64,000 nucleotides of DNA from Aralia elata (GCA_034770075.1 CM068379.1:12307922-12371921), one strand, 5' to 3'. Counted from the first letter of the stretch, positions 34,323-47,371 are shown. Program-made: numbers and translations. Notes: generated by a model not told the origin, from the letters alone.

Positions 34323-35574
34323 GGGAAACTAAGTATAATTTATTAATAAAATAAAGAAGAGCCCACATATATTGCAATTGTAGAATTCTGATAGAAATTC
34401 CGTCAGGAATTCCGTCAAAAATAACAAATATTAAGACAATTCATATATACACCAAGAATAAGGCAAGATGAAAACAAAAAATGCAAGAAATTGGGTTGGA
34501 AATTCCGTCTAGAAAAAACCTCCCACACATACAATACCAATACCGATGCCAATCAATCAACAAATCCGATGAACAATTCCAACAAGTGTATATAATTCAA
34601 CAATACAATTCAACAAGTGCATATACTCAAATTTGAAAAATAGGCAGTAACATTAACTAGCTTGATCTCCAAACATTCAAACTACACTAACATGAACACC
34701 TAACAAATTCACTAATACATTCACTAATATGAACACCTAACAGATTCAAATTATACTAACAATAATATGAACAAGCTCCAAAGCATACAATGAAGTGTGT
34801 TATCAAAACTCAAACAAAACAACTAAAAAAATTCCTTCAATTCGCTGTTTAGGGTCCTAACAAAACTCATGTAAATACAAAATTTATTGCTCATTGTATG
34901 CTTATTTGGTTAACACCTAATAACAGTAGGTGCCTTTATACATCCTAAACAATATAGCAATGAATAATTTCTTCAATTTAGGGCTAAAAAAAATTAAGAT
35001 TTCTTAACCCTAACTACAAAAACAATTAGCACCTAACCTTTAAATTGAAGGTAACAATGGAAGAAGAAGAACACAATAGCTAGAGGCTCGGAACAGTCGC
35101 CGCCGTGCACCACCAATCCGGAGTAGATCTGAAAATCTTAGGGTTTATCTATGGAGATAAATTGGGAGTTTAAAGCTAAATTAAGGCTTAAAAATAGATG
35201 AAAAGAGGAGATGAGAAGATATATTAGGGCTTAAATGAAGAAATGAGGCTGAGGAGATAGAAGAACCAAGACTATTGCCACCGTTGAGAATGCTGAGAAT
35301 AGAGGAAGGAAAGAATGAAAAGAATAAGGCTGCTAGTTCGCTCAATAAAAAAAACGCGCACTGGCGGGAACACTTCGTGCCAAGGACTGTGCCTAATTCT
35401 GATGGAATTCCGTCGAGAATATCCTAAATCCGACATAGTTAGGTTCGACAAAATATTCCGTCGGTCTTAGATTAATATCGACGGAATAAATTTCTTCAGA
35501 AATAATTCCGTCGGAATTAAGCTAGTTCCTTGTAGTATCAAAAACTGGCTTAATTTGATTTTTTTAGGGAATTA
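34323..35574. mobile_element. CACTA-like insertion present only in copy 2
   Basis: About 1.25 kb that copy 1 lacks at the corresponding site (about 1492). Its right part ends ATTCCGTCGG...TAGTTCCTTGTAGTA, which reversed reads TACTACAAGGAACTA, close to plant CACTA ends. Subterminal GACGGAAT/ATTCCGTC repeats occur at both sides (34395-34430 and 35400-35515). No transposase frame. Left boundary is unclear; deletion from copy 1 is the alternative. Confidence 0.45.
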
Positions 35575-35708
35575 TTAAATCCACAACAAAAAATATTATT
35601 TCCACAACAAAAGTGTGGTTATAGATGTATAGCGACGGTTTTAACCGTCGCTATACATATATAACGACACTTTTGCTGTGGAAATAATAAAAAGGGTTGT
35701 GGATTTAA
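35575..35708. mobile_element. Palindromic MITE-like element, copy 2
   Basis: Counterpart of 1493-1626. A few substitutions differ between copies, but the long fold-back is retained. Confidence 0.65.
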
Positions 35709-36994
35709 CAATTTTCTTTTTTTTAATTTTATTTTATCAAGTTGACCAATTTTAGAATTAAGGATTAATCACATTTACTAATATTTTTAAATTTATGAAA
35801 ATTGGAAGTGATGGTAAATTCTATATAGTTTTTTATGATTATAGTTTCAATACTTTTATTTATATAAAAATAGTACAAAATTTGATTATAAAAATTTTCT
35901 TTTTAACTACTAAAAGTAGTGAAAGTCACTTTAATATTTTTAAGGACAAAATCGACTTTATATAACATTTGAATTGTATATTTTAACATTTTTTGTGGTA
36001 TAAATAGAGGAAGAATTAATAGACATACAAGAAAACACATAGATTTACATTTATATGAAAAATGATATAAATGTCGACAAATATTTGACGAAGTTGGATT
36101 GCGACTAACGTGGAAGTGTATGCAATAAGATAGAATAAATTAAAGTGAGACACTTCTTAATTCTTACCTATCCCATGTATACACATACATCGCAATCATA
36201 ATTCAGCTGAAAATTTTCACAATATATAGCCGGACTCCATTTATATTACTCCTTTTCTCCTATTAAACAAAAGTTCAATTTATAAAAAAGAACTCTTAAC
36301 AATAAAATTGGTCGATCTACTTTTTACATTACTTATATTATTTATTCTTCAGTTCAAATTTATATTTTGGACAAAAACTTTTAAAAACAAAATTGGTCTG
36401 CTTTTTTTTTTTTTAATCCTTTTTTATTCTTTAGGAAACTCAAATACAAGAAAATTATATAGAAACTTAAAATTTTCATCCGTGTGATTTAAAACACAAC
36501 TATTATGCTACGTTTGGATTTAAGCAATGAAATGGAGAAAAGAATTAAATGATATTTAAACATCTCAAGTATATGTTTAGTTCTTGATGGTGGTGGGTGA
36601 TGTGGTAGGATCCTATAAGCCTAGAATTACCAAATACATCCATTCTATTGCAATGGATCTGATTTTACAATCTCCCACATGAAATAAAAATTAAGGGAAT
36701 AGAATGAAAATTTTCATTCTATCAGTATGATTTATCATAGAAAATGATTACTAAATACACCTTTTAATACAATTCCTTCATTCTAATCGTATCATTAGCG
36801 GGCCGAGCCGTTTGGTTGGACAAAATCGTTTTAAGTCGAAAACTTTATTCATGTGTTTGTTATATTACTTAAACATTGTATCAGAATGGAATAAAATAGA
36901 ATGTAACAACCAAAATATCCCTGATAATATATATATATATATATATATAAATCGTATATTATATATTTAACTATTTATAAATATAAATATATTA
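35709..36994. other. Intergenic DNA matching 1627-2981
   Basis: No gene. Same content and order as in copy 1, with an AT dinucleotide run at 36927-36948 and the AAATGTCGACAAAT block at about 36067. Confidence 0.55.
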
Positions 36995-37250
36995 CTCCCT
37001 CTTTTCTATAATTAGAGATATAATTTGAATTTTGAGGTCAAACGATGACATATTAAATTTCAAAATTGATGTGAATTTATTTAATTTTAGTTGATACAAT
37101 AATTATAATAGTATAGTATATAACAAAAATTATTAATCACAAAATTTATTTCATTATAAATTTTTATGAGTCATATTAATTTTGAAGTTTAATATGTTGT
37201 TATTTGACCTCAAAAATTAAATTGTATCTCTAATTTTAGAATGGAGGGAG
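36995..37250. mobile_element. Stowaway MITE, copy 2
   Basis: 256 bp between TA (36993-36994) and TA (37251-37252). Ends CTCCCTCTTTTCTATAATTA and the complement of TAATTTTAGAATGGAGGGAG form an inverted repeat of more than 25 bp. Same site as 2982-3237, so it was in place before the duplication. Confidence 0.88.
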
Positions 37251-38049
37251 TAAATCATAATGATTCCAACTTTAGAAAATTAATGACTAGAAATCCAAAA
37301 GTAAGATGGCATTAGCACGTTGTTTTTTCTGCAAAAGATTTGTGAGGACGAACGATTAGAAATCCGAATGAAGATGGCACAACCACATTTTATGCTTTAA
37401 AAAAGAGGGACTATATATGGCCGACAGTATGATTTATAAATTTGAAAAGTCACAAACAAAAATATTTTTGTTACTTTCTCTTTGTCGCAGAGGCATAATA
37501 ATGTATATTCTAGTGTCATACTCCATGTGTTTGGCAGAATATCTTTTTCATTACTAGTAATGCTGTTTACTATTAATAATAGTCAATTAGGTTAGTATTT
37601 TTATTTTTTTTTCACTAATAAAGCGCATTTCTAATTTCTGTCACTATATTAGTTACCATGTCATTAATAATATAGTTGTCCACAATTCACAGGAATTATT
37701 ATAAATCTGCTTACTTTAAAAAAGTTAAACTTGTAATCAAATATTACTCATTGGTGAAATATAAAGTTTCACATTGGGTAATTAAGATCTGGAAATATAT
37801 AATTTTAATAGACTATTTTATTTATTGTCAATTGATTTAAGTTTAAGAGTTTGACGTGATTGTGTTTTGATCTTCACTTTGTTTTTTCATCCATTCTTGT
37901 GCGAGATTCCACTTGCATACTTGTTTAGGGTTTTCATACTTCTGAAACTCTATTGTTTGTGTCTGTATTGAGAATTGTGGATTGATTGTTAAACGATTAT
38001 TGTGTTTTCTGAAATCTCTATATTTATCTTGACTAGTGCAGCTTCTACT
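37251..38049. other. Non-coding stretch matching 3238-4085
   Basis: No gene. The piece around 37545-37670 is in opposite orientation to the matching bases near 3570-3690 of copy 1, showing a local inversion in one of them. Confidence 0.5.
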
Positions 38050-39418
38050 TGTGATATCCTGGATATTTCAAAAATTTTAAACAAGAATTTAATAAATAAA
38101 ATTCTTATTAAGAGATGAACTAGATTTGGACAAATATGTATATATGTGTTTCATATAATGTGAAGTATGTGATTTTGTGTAATGGACTAAATGTGTATAT
38201 ATAGATGCTATATATATATATATATATATATATTGAAAAAATAAGATTTAATAATTAATTAAATTATTAAAGAAAGTGGATGAAATTAATTACGAAATGA
38301 AATATAGAGGTGAAGAAAATTAATTAAATAATATTAATTAATTGAAATTATATTATGAAATAGTATAATTTGAATATTGAACCTTGGACGACGATAGAAT
38401 TAATATGAACTAAATTTTCATATATGAGTTAATTAATTCACTTAGTTAAAATTAGTGAATTAATGTATGTACTTTGTTCTAATAAAATGAAGTTTATATG
38501 GATAATATTTTGTGCAAGTGTGATGAGTAAATAAATAGATGTGATATATATTTATTTGCTAGTATGTGTGTTATGTATTTGCTAGTAAGAAATTAATCTA
38601 GTTTGCAAGCCCAATGTATAAATTAATTGTGGAGAATTTAGTTGGCCCAAATTTAAGTCCAACTTTAGATAAGGGAAGTCCAATGAATTAGTGTGACAAG
38701 CCCTGTAACGACCGTGGATCGTAGGTATCTTTGTAACACGAGTCAATGAATTTTATTGAATAAATTAAACTTTTATTAATATTATTCCGTGTTATGTGTT
38801 TGAATATTTTATTACTACATATGACGTGTATGTGATAATTTTTGAGTGTTGTTATTATTTTTATTGGAGTTGATTAAATCATTAGAAAAATAGCGCTAAA
38901 GCGCTATTTACGCCAAGACGCCTTTTTCGATTTATGACTTTTCATAATTTCGCCAAAGCGTTAATGAGAGGGATTAATAATCTCAAGTGTGGGATTTTAT
39001 TTGAGCCCAATGGAATTTTTGTTAGAAGTCCAATTGGAATTAAATTAGAAGTCCAAGAGTGGCCCAAGTTGAAACCCAAGACCCATGGGTCAAGTCCATA
39101 ACCAAACCCACCATCCATGACCCACACCCATGACCCATAAAGGGAAATGGGTAATAACTTTGCAGCTGATGATTTGAAGGAGAAGAGTACGGGAGAAGGA
39201 GGAAGAGAGGAAGGAGGGAGCCAAGAACGTGGGAAGAGCATAGGGAGAAGCATTCCTTGCATTTGGTAGAGGAAAAGGGAGATAAAGCAACTTGGGAGAA
39301 GAGGGGGGGAGTACCCGAGCCATGGGGAGAGCAAAAGCTCAGTCGCCCATACATGGGGAGCTGCCATGCCCGAGCATGCTCAGCTCCTCCACCTCCTTGA
39401 AGCTTAGTTTTTCATCTC

Positions 39419-39426
39419 TATAAATA
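39419..39426 (+). promoter_or_regulatory. TATA box in solo LTR E2
   Basis: TATAAATA followed about 170 bp later by the conserved donor-like CCAAGAG/GTAAGC. It probably marks the start of the R region of the parental element. Confidence 0.5.
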
Positions 39427-41860
39427 CTCTCCCATTGTTTAGCTTCAATTCCTTTTGATTTTTGCTAAGTTAAAAACTGAAACTTGAGAGAGTGTAAGAA
39501 TTAAGTGTGTACGGGTGATTTGAGAAAGAAGAAGGAGTGTGGTAGCAGCTGCTATTTGATTCATTAACAACTTAGAACAAGCTCCAAGAGGTAAGCAATA
39601 TAGAGCTTAACTCATTTACACAATATTTCTAAATTCTTAGTTTTGTGTTAGTTGCTCTGTTGAAGTTATATGACTGATTTTGCTAATTAGTTCATGAACA
39701 TGTATGGTTGTTAAGTAGCTCTATTAAAACCTTGTTAATGGTATGTGAAAGTGTAACAATAAATGAGAATCGAACCTTTGCATAAGGAATCAAGAAATGG
39801 ACTGAGATGGACATTAGTGGACTGTTATTCATGTTTTGTGTATTAATGAAGTTGTAATCACTATGTTTGGTTGTGTTAGATGGTTGAGCATTGTTGCTAA
39901 GTGCTTAGAGGTTTGTAGGAAATGATTTCAATTGGAAATCTGGACTAGAGTATAATGAAACTCTACTCCAATATGAGTTTCTAACTCATGCCCACAAACC
40001 ATTTGATAAAATGTCCAAGAGAAGAATTTCTCTAAGAACTTGAGAGCTAGGTGTTGATTAATTGATGAAATGATGTTATGTTACTTAACTTAGTAATAGA
40101 AGCATGTGTTAAATCATATTGACTTGTTGTATCATAGCTAAGAAGCAGAGGGAGAATGAATTGGCCAAATTCTAAGTTTCGCTGAAAACTAGTTGGGTAG
40201 GCTGCTTGGAGCTAAGATTCGGACTTGTTAGAGAGTCCGAGAGATTATGAATTTAGGATATGTTGTAATGTGTAGCAAGAGCTAGAGAACGGCTCAAGAA
40301 CGGACTCATTCCGATAAAGGATGAAGAAGTTATGAAGCTACGAATCCGTTGCGGCACGAACCCAATTTAGAAACCCAAAAATCTGGAAAATGCATGCTGA
40401 TGGCGTTTCAGAGTCGACCGCGTTCAAATTGCACTAGTTCAGCGCCGACCGCGCTGAATATCAGAGGCCTCAGCGCCGACGGCGCTCAAATTGTACTAGT
40501 TCAGCGCCTACAGCGCTGGAATAGTGTCAGGCTGGACAACTTTGACCCTCTTTAGTAAAATGGACCTAACTTTCTCATACGAACTCCAAATTGGATGATT
40601 CAAGATGATCCGGAAAGCTAAGAAGTAGTCCATTATTTAGAATTGGTAATTTCACACTGGATCAATTTCTAAAATTGCCATTTTTAAGACTATTGTGCAT
40701 TAGGAGGCAAACGGAGGGCCTCGTGCATGCGCATATATAACGTGTAATGCTTCTGACGCTACGAGATGTTGTTCTATATTCTAAAACTTATATATTATGA
40801 TTTATAATGGTGTTTAACATTAACCAATGATGCTTAACGTACGCATATGTGTGTCGCTTGGGCATTCGAGTAGGCCAGTTTGGTGTACGAACATGCAAGT
40901 GTCGTACCGCCGTAATAAGTGTGTGTAATCGTGTTTGATATTATACTTCTAATTAGAATAAAACGTTATATAGTAATGTAAACCAATCTTTGGCATTGAT
41001 TGTGTGTCTAATTGGTATGTGGCTATGTACTTAAATGTGTAGGACATTTGAAGGACGATTAACGTCAAATAGTAGCAAGCGCTTAAGGCAAGTTTTCTAA
41101 CGCTTGTCTAACCCTTGTGTTGGGCAAGTTTATTTGATTCATTTGATTATATTCTCATGACTCTCATGCGATGTTTGAAGTTCCAATTTACGCAATACAA
41201 ATATGATTGTGTGAATTCCTTACTTATGTAAATCTTTAGTATTTGCACAAGTATTCGAGCTATGTTATAAATTGTTGAAGCTTTCAAGTTCACATATATA
41301 TGAACTGTTATAGAGAATGTTGATGCCATTTGTTTTGGCTAGACATATATTGAAATATTTTATTGATTTGATAATAAATCCTTGAAATGTTATTGATGAT
41401 TAAGTAGAGCTATCCAACCGAATTGCTCTGGTTAGGATTCCAAGACATGAATGAGATGAACAACCCTAATATTAGGGGCAGTTTTTAGTCAGTTATTCTG
41501 ACAAGGCATCTAGTGCCTAAACAAACGCATATAGTCGTTTCCAGCTAGAGTGTTGAACAACATAGAGTACAATAGGCTGATCACCTAGAAGTGCTCGTAA
41601 GTCAGACGGTTTGCAGTAAAATAACTGTGTAACCTTTTCAAGAAAGCAAAAGAAAGTTCAAGGTCTTATGACCACTCAGTATGTCGTTTCGAAAATATTT
41701 CAAATGAAAGCAAAGTATTATTCCTGTTTATTCAGAATATTTCGCAACTATTGTCCAGTTGTCAAAGAGAAATGATATGATTGATGATATTGTTGTTATT
41801 CAACTGTTATACTTGCTGGGCAATTGAATGCTCATTCTTGCTTTATATTAAACATTGCAG

Positions 41861-41922
41861 CTAAGCCCCAGCAAGTCGAAGGTTCCGGTAAGGACAAGGG
41901 AAAGGGCAAGATGAACGTCTAG
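41861..41922 (+). other. Possible short 3' coding exon in solo LTR E2
   Basis: After ACATTGCAG the frame reads KPQQVEGSGKDKGKGKMNV and stops at TAG 41920-41922. It aligns with KPGSSKADKGKGKLTE of E1, including the phase relative to the acceptor. A hairpin TGGGCAATTGAATGCTCA (41817-41834) precedes it. Confidence 0.4.
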
Positions 41923-44900
41923 ATGGCGTCGTAGTTTATTTATAGTAGTAATGATGTAATATTAAGACTTATTATGTATTTAGAATGATGTTATGATAAT
42001 AGAACCTGAGATTGAGAGTAAGACGTGTTGTAATAATATAGTAGTTACATTCATGTCTATTATGTTTTATGGAATGAGATGTACCGTGTAGCACCGGATT
42101 CGGGTTTGAGGTACCCGAATTTGGGGGTGTCACAAGCCCAAAGAGAAAGAAATAAATAAGTGCAACTTTGAAATATTGGTAAGTGTTAAGCCCAATTTTA
42201 GAAAATTAAGATGACCCAAATTATTTAATTAAAAACTTGTGTCAAATTCAATGAAGAAGCCCAATGAGAAGTTAATTTAGTAGCCCAAAATAATGAGACA
42301 TGTGTTAGTAGAATGACTATAGTTAAGAACTAACCATACTTGAGTTAAATGTAGAAAATTGTGGAAAATGACTATATTGCCCAAGAGAGAATTATTAATG
42401 ACCATTGTGTTCTAAGAGAAAATTGCTAGGAAGTTTCCTAGTAATGGGGGGAATGACCAATTTATCCTTAGAGAAGATTATTAATGACCAATGAGTCCTA
42501 GGAAGTTTCCTAGTAATGGGGGAATGACTAATTTGTCCCAAGTGAATTTTGTTAATGATCAATGAGTCTTAGGAAGGAAATTTCTACAAAGTTTTCTAAT
42601 AATGATGAGATGACAATTTTGTCCTTGAAGAAGATTACTTATGAACATTGTGTCCTTGGAGGAAATTTCCGATGGGTTGCTTGTCAAGAAGATCAAGCAA
42701 CCCATCTAGTAAGAAAAGGAATAAAGCTAGCAAGAAAGCAAGAAGGTATAAAGAATTTCTAACCCTAAAACTATGTTTAAATTATGTTTTAGCATGTTAG
42801 TTGTGAGAGTTTGATGAAATTTATGGTGGATCATGGTGGATCCTTGAGTATAAGAAAGATTTTGATGTGTTATGTTGGTTTACGTTGGCTAATGCTTGAT
42901 AAAACCAAGAGATCGTGGAAGTTTTCTTAGTAAAGATTAAAGTTAGAAAAACTATTTTTCGGGAAAACGGAACCTAATATTTGGAGAAGCATAACTTTTA
43001 GCTCATTTCCAATTTTTGAGTGAGGTCAAGTTCTGAAGTTAGATATATGAGTCTACTAAAACCTCCAAGTGGAATTTCTAGAAAAGATGTTGTATATTTT
43101 TATGGGGACAAATTTTGCCAAAACAGTCCAAAGCTAAAAAAACTGGCTAAACTGGCTGTATGGATTTTTCCGTGGGCTGTTTGGACCACTTAAACATTGA
43201 AATAAATTAAGATTTTTTGGGGACTGAAACTAGATGGTATAAAGAGTCTCTGGTCCGAAGATGAACTTATTCCGACTTCGAACGAGTGACTTATAACCAA
43301 TTCAATATTTGGATTTTTCTGACGAAAACTGCTATAACTTGAGTTCTACAACTCCGATGGTTACGAAATTTAAACTGAAACTTCATGATAACATGTTTAA
43401 GATTATGGAAAGAGTTGGGAATTTTTGAAGTTTAGCACGATATAGTTAATTTTGACAAGTTACGAACTTAAAATGACTTTTTGAAAAATACTTAATAAAA
43501 AGAAAAAATTCCAGAACAATTATTTTTGCGTATTGAATATATGTATATATGTGTGACCAAAAAATAAAAAAAATAAAAAAATAGTTAAGGAAGCTTAATG
43601 GGGGAAATAGGCTTCTAACGGGTTAAAAACGATTAAAAACTGTAAAGTCGAGAATTACCGAAATGATTCCTACCGACTGGAATATGTTTATATGTGACGT
43701 GTGAGTCTAAGTAAAGGTTAACCACGTATTTTTATGAAATTATTATAAAAATAATGTGAGGAAATGTTTATGTTGGTTTAAGTCAAAAGAATAATTATCG
43801 GATTAGGTTATGATTAATATCGACAATAATTATTACGATGTTATAATTAATTTAATCAAGTAAATCCGTATGAATGTTGTAGGTTATCATTTGAAGGAAG
43901 AAATTACGGATGTGAATGAAATAAATTTCATCATGAATAGTACTCCGGTGTGAATAGTACTCCGATATAAATAGGACTCAAACATGAGCAGGATTTCCGG
44001 CATGAACAGTAGATAACATTTACAAACCCTAGTTAAAGGGAAAAATATGATGTAACGACATGAGCTACAGACCGAGACAAGTTTCCTAACTTCATTCGAT
44101 TTATGTATTGAATGCAAATTTCCTAACTTACACAAATTTTATATTGTGCAAGTTTCTAATATCATTTAATTAATATTTTTATGAATGATATATGATGTAT
44201 TGAAGCTTTAATTTACGCAATGCTTATGTTATGTGAATTTTAAACTTATGCAATCATTTTATTTGTACAAGTTGTTCGAACTATGTTAAACTGCAAAATC
44301 CTATGTTTGGTTATGGAATTTCATTTGTTATATGAAATTCATCTTATTATGTGAAATAATTTGTGAAAGAGAAGTTGCCATTCGATTCGGCCTAACTCGA
44401 TTTGTGAGCTATTCCAGTAGAAATTTTATCGTTAATGATATAAATTGTAATAATTCTTAAATTGTGATAATTGATTATCCCAAGTCAAAATTAAATAAAT
44501 CTTGGACAATTATTAGTATAGGTTGCACACTATGCAACAATGTGTTTTATATGAATCAATAAGGTTATGATTGTACCCCGTACAATGATCTAATTGTTAA
44601 GTATTAATTCCAATAACATGTTAGACCAATATTAGCATTTATGTGCTAAACTAAAGAAGAAATGTTCCATAAATGAAAAGTTAATGTGATTAAGACTATG
44701 TTATTAATGAAAGAAGTAAAGAAAAATTTAATTCCTATTTATTTGAGTTGCTTCACAATTATTGTTCAATTGTTGAAGTTTTCATAAAGATTATTCTATT
44801 CATGAATGTTGTTTATTCACTGCTTATACTTGCTGGGCAATTAAATGCTCACCCTTGTAAATTCTAAAATTTTTGCAACTACAGCAGAAGGACTAGAATG

Positions 44901-45151
44901 GTCAGAAAAAGATAAGAGTTATTAATTGTTAAGGTAGAATAGTTAAAGTATGTGACCGGTTGTAATATTATATAATAATGTTGTAATATTATTTGAGGTA
45001 GTTATGTAAAGGTATTCGTACCTGGGAGTAGGATGAATTATATTGTAATAATTTAATATTTTCTGATATTATAAGAATATGTGGAGTAGGTAGTATCTTG
45101 ACGGCACCGGACTTGGGTTTAAAGATAGACCGGGTTTTTGGGCTGTCACAC

Positions 45152-45305
45152 TACTTCTACTCAATCACAAACCCTAGAATTTTTAATAGACTCCAATATA
45201 GATCCATTATTCATTCACAATAATGATCATCTTGGCTTGGTGTTAGTTAATAAGAAACTTACTGGTATTGATAGCATGCATCGAACTATGTCCATGATTG
45301 TACCA
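45152..45305 (+). pseudogene. Copia gag N-terminal fragment, copy 2
   Basis: Counterpart of 4087-4232. The frame here is open through FIHNNDHLGLVLV, NKKLTGIDSMHRTMSM and stops at about 45320. Pro of the DHPG motif is changed to Leu. It ends at the same junction with opposite-strand integrase as in copy 1. Confidence 0.7.
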
Positions 45306-45311
45306 TTTTTC

Positions 45312-46257
45312 CTTTCGTAAACACCATTTTGTTGTGGTGTATAGGGAACTGTCAATTCATGTCTTATGCCATTAACTTTATAAAAATTGTTGAAAATCAT
45401 TTGAAAGATTTTCCGCCCCTCGATCTGTTCTTAAAGTCTTTAAATAACAACCAAAAAACTTTTCAACTTCTGCTTTAAAATTTTTAAAAGCTTGAAAACT
45501 TTCAGATTTTTCATGAAAAAAATAAGACCACACTTTTCTTGTGTAATCATCAATAAAGGAGATGAAGTATCTATTACCTCCAAAAGATAACACTGTCATA
45601 GGCCCACACAAGTCTGAATGAACAAGTTCAAGTGGTTGCCTTGCACCCCAAGAAGATTTTGAGGGGAATGGGTTACGGTGTAACTTTCCCAATTGGCATG
45701 CTTCACAAGTCTCCTCTATTTTATTAATCTGGGGTAAACCTTCCGCCATTCCTTTTACCGCTAACATTTTTTGGCTGTCGAAATTTAAGTGGCCATACCC
45801 TGTCATGCCATGACTTGGAAGCTTCTTCATTAAAAACAGTAAAACAATGAAAATTTCCACTTGGAGTCGAAGTGAAAATAAATTATTCTCTATCAAGCAA
45901 ATCTTTGCCACAACCTAATTATTTTTGACAAGTTATAAAATTTATCATGAAAAAGTATATCAAATCCTTTTCACAAATGTTATCCAGTACTTAGCAAATT
46001 GCATTTTATGTCTGGAATGAAGTAAACATCTGTCATTTTTTTTAAAATTTCCAGATTTTGTTTTGAACTTCTCCAACTCCTTTAATTGTATAGGCTCTAA
46101 CATCTTCAATTTTTATTTGCCCAAAATTTGACTCTACCAGGTTAGAAAATAAATCCTTATTCCCTATCATATGTTTGTTGGCACCACTATCCAAATACCA
46201 AACATGATTATCATTTTCGTGACAAGCAATTAATAATGACTGAACAATCTTTCTCAA
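45312..46257 (-). pseudogene. Copia integrase and protease remnant, copy 2
   Basis: The integrase frame (45378-45911) is longer than in copy 1 and includes CEACQLGKLHRNPF, LELVHSDLCGP (first catalytic Asp), YFISFIDDYTRKVW and LRTDRGAENLSNDF (second catalytic Asp). The protease part (46042-46257) has VWYLDSGANKHMIG with DSG intact. The element continues on the far side of the inserted Copia at 57750. Confidence 0.8.
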
Positions 46258-46261
46258 CTGA

Positions 46262-47357
46262 TGTTAGTGTTTGGATATTTGATGTTTTGAATGATAACAA
46301 AATAAGTATGAAATATTATATTATTGTTCTTTAATATGTCTTATTCTAGTCTTATGCCTACATGTTTATAAGTGTTACATTGGTGCATGCGAATATAATA
46401 TGTGCACGCCTATACTTGCTACATGGATTTTGAATATTATATAATAAAGTGCATGGATGGATATATATTAGCATTCTTATCCCAACCGAATGAGTTTATC
46501 AAGGAATAAAGTTTATGCTAATGGATTCGGTTATTCAGAGTATTTCAAGGATGTTTGTTGGTTTACACTAGTTTATTTGAAATTTGAATTAAACCCATTT
46601 ATTAAGGAATTTTCTAACAGCCACTACTGATATGTTTCTTTAGTAATCAGATTCTCTCATATTTGATTTCTGGAATTTTGGAGAATAATTTCTCTCATAT
46701 GTTTGCTGATCCCTGCCATATTAATTGAGGATTTCATGGGATTTGTCTCTTCTTAGCCGTTGGAAGCTATGCTATAAAATCATCCTACCTCTTGGCTATT
46801 GGGGTCAACTTAGCAGAGCTCTAATCAGTCTTATATAGTTCATTATATTAGCTTTCTAAGTTTCCAGCAACCTAATTGTATTTGTCTCATATTTACTGTT
46901 GGAAAAGTATTATGTTGTAATCAAAATCATTGTTCCAAGGGCTTGTTCTATCTAGTTGTAGATAGGGTGTGTTCTTGGATAGCTTTCAAGGTTGTAGTGG
47001 GGCAAGAGTCTCAGTGGTGAGAAGGATTGTAGTGGTGCATAGGGACATGAGTGTCCATCTCATAGGAAAGCTATAAAGAACATGGAAGTTATCTTGTATT
47101 GAATTGAATTAAAATTTAATAAAAAGAGTCTCCAATACCAATTGGTATTCGACGTGGAGTAGGCCAATTCAGATAGGGTATAATTGTCTGTTCATATCAT
47201 CCTGAAGAGCATATACTAATTCAGACAACAATTCAGATAGGGTATCACTGTCTGAATGTTCTGCAGAAAGTTATTTTTAAAATTTATCAATGTTGCTCAT
47301 TAATTATCAATTACACCTATTCACCCCCCTCTAGGTGTGCTTATCTATTGAATTACA
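46262..47357 (+). repeat. 5' LTR of the SIRE-like Copia
   Basis: 1096 bp, from TGTTAGTGTTTGGATATTTG to TATTGAATTACA. TATAAAA at 46773-46779. Compared with the 3' LTR it lacks about 100 bp in the region near 47160-47230, where short GAATTCAGA-type repeats differ. Confidence 0.92.
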
Positions 47358-47359
47358 TT

Positions 47360-47371
47360 TGGTATCAGAGC
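47360..47371 (+). other. Primer-binding site, initiator tRNA-Met
   Basis: TGGTATCAGAGC, two bases after the 5' LTR: the standard Copia site. Confidence 0.9.

Larger units (their letters stand above)
38704..42134 (+). mobile_element. Solo LTR E2 (Gypsy, Tekay-like), nested in E3
   Basis: 3431 bp, from TGTAACGACC to GGGGGTGTCACA, flanked by AGCCC (38699-38703 and 42135-42139). It shares ends, leader, the AACCCTTGTGTTGGGCAAG hairpin (41103-41128) and terminal module with E1. A TATA box lies at 39419-39426, with a donor-like GAG/GTAAGC at about 39590 downstream. A cluster of palindromes around AGCGCCGACCGCGCT is at 40441-40517. No polyprotein. Confidence 0.87.
38050..45150 (+). mobile_element. 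Solo-LTR-like element E3, interrupted by E2
   Basis: Starts TGTGATATCC, ends GGGCTGTCACA, flanked by the 5-bp duplication CTACT (38045-38049 and 45151-45155). Copy 1 holds the empty site near 4075-4085. Net length without E2 is about 3.67 kb. No pol gene, primer site or second LTR was found inside. Near its 3' end it has the TGGGCAATTAAATGCTCA hairpin (44834-44851) and an acceptor-like ACTACAG followed by a short open frame ending KDKSY (stop 44923-44925). Confidence 0.85.

Noticed and set aside
38942..39367. 141-codon and overlapping frames on the minus strand in E2
   Set aside because: Antisense of the purine-rich leader of the LTR; low-complexity Leu/Pro/Ser products in three frames at once, typical of composition bias.
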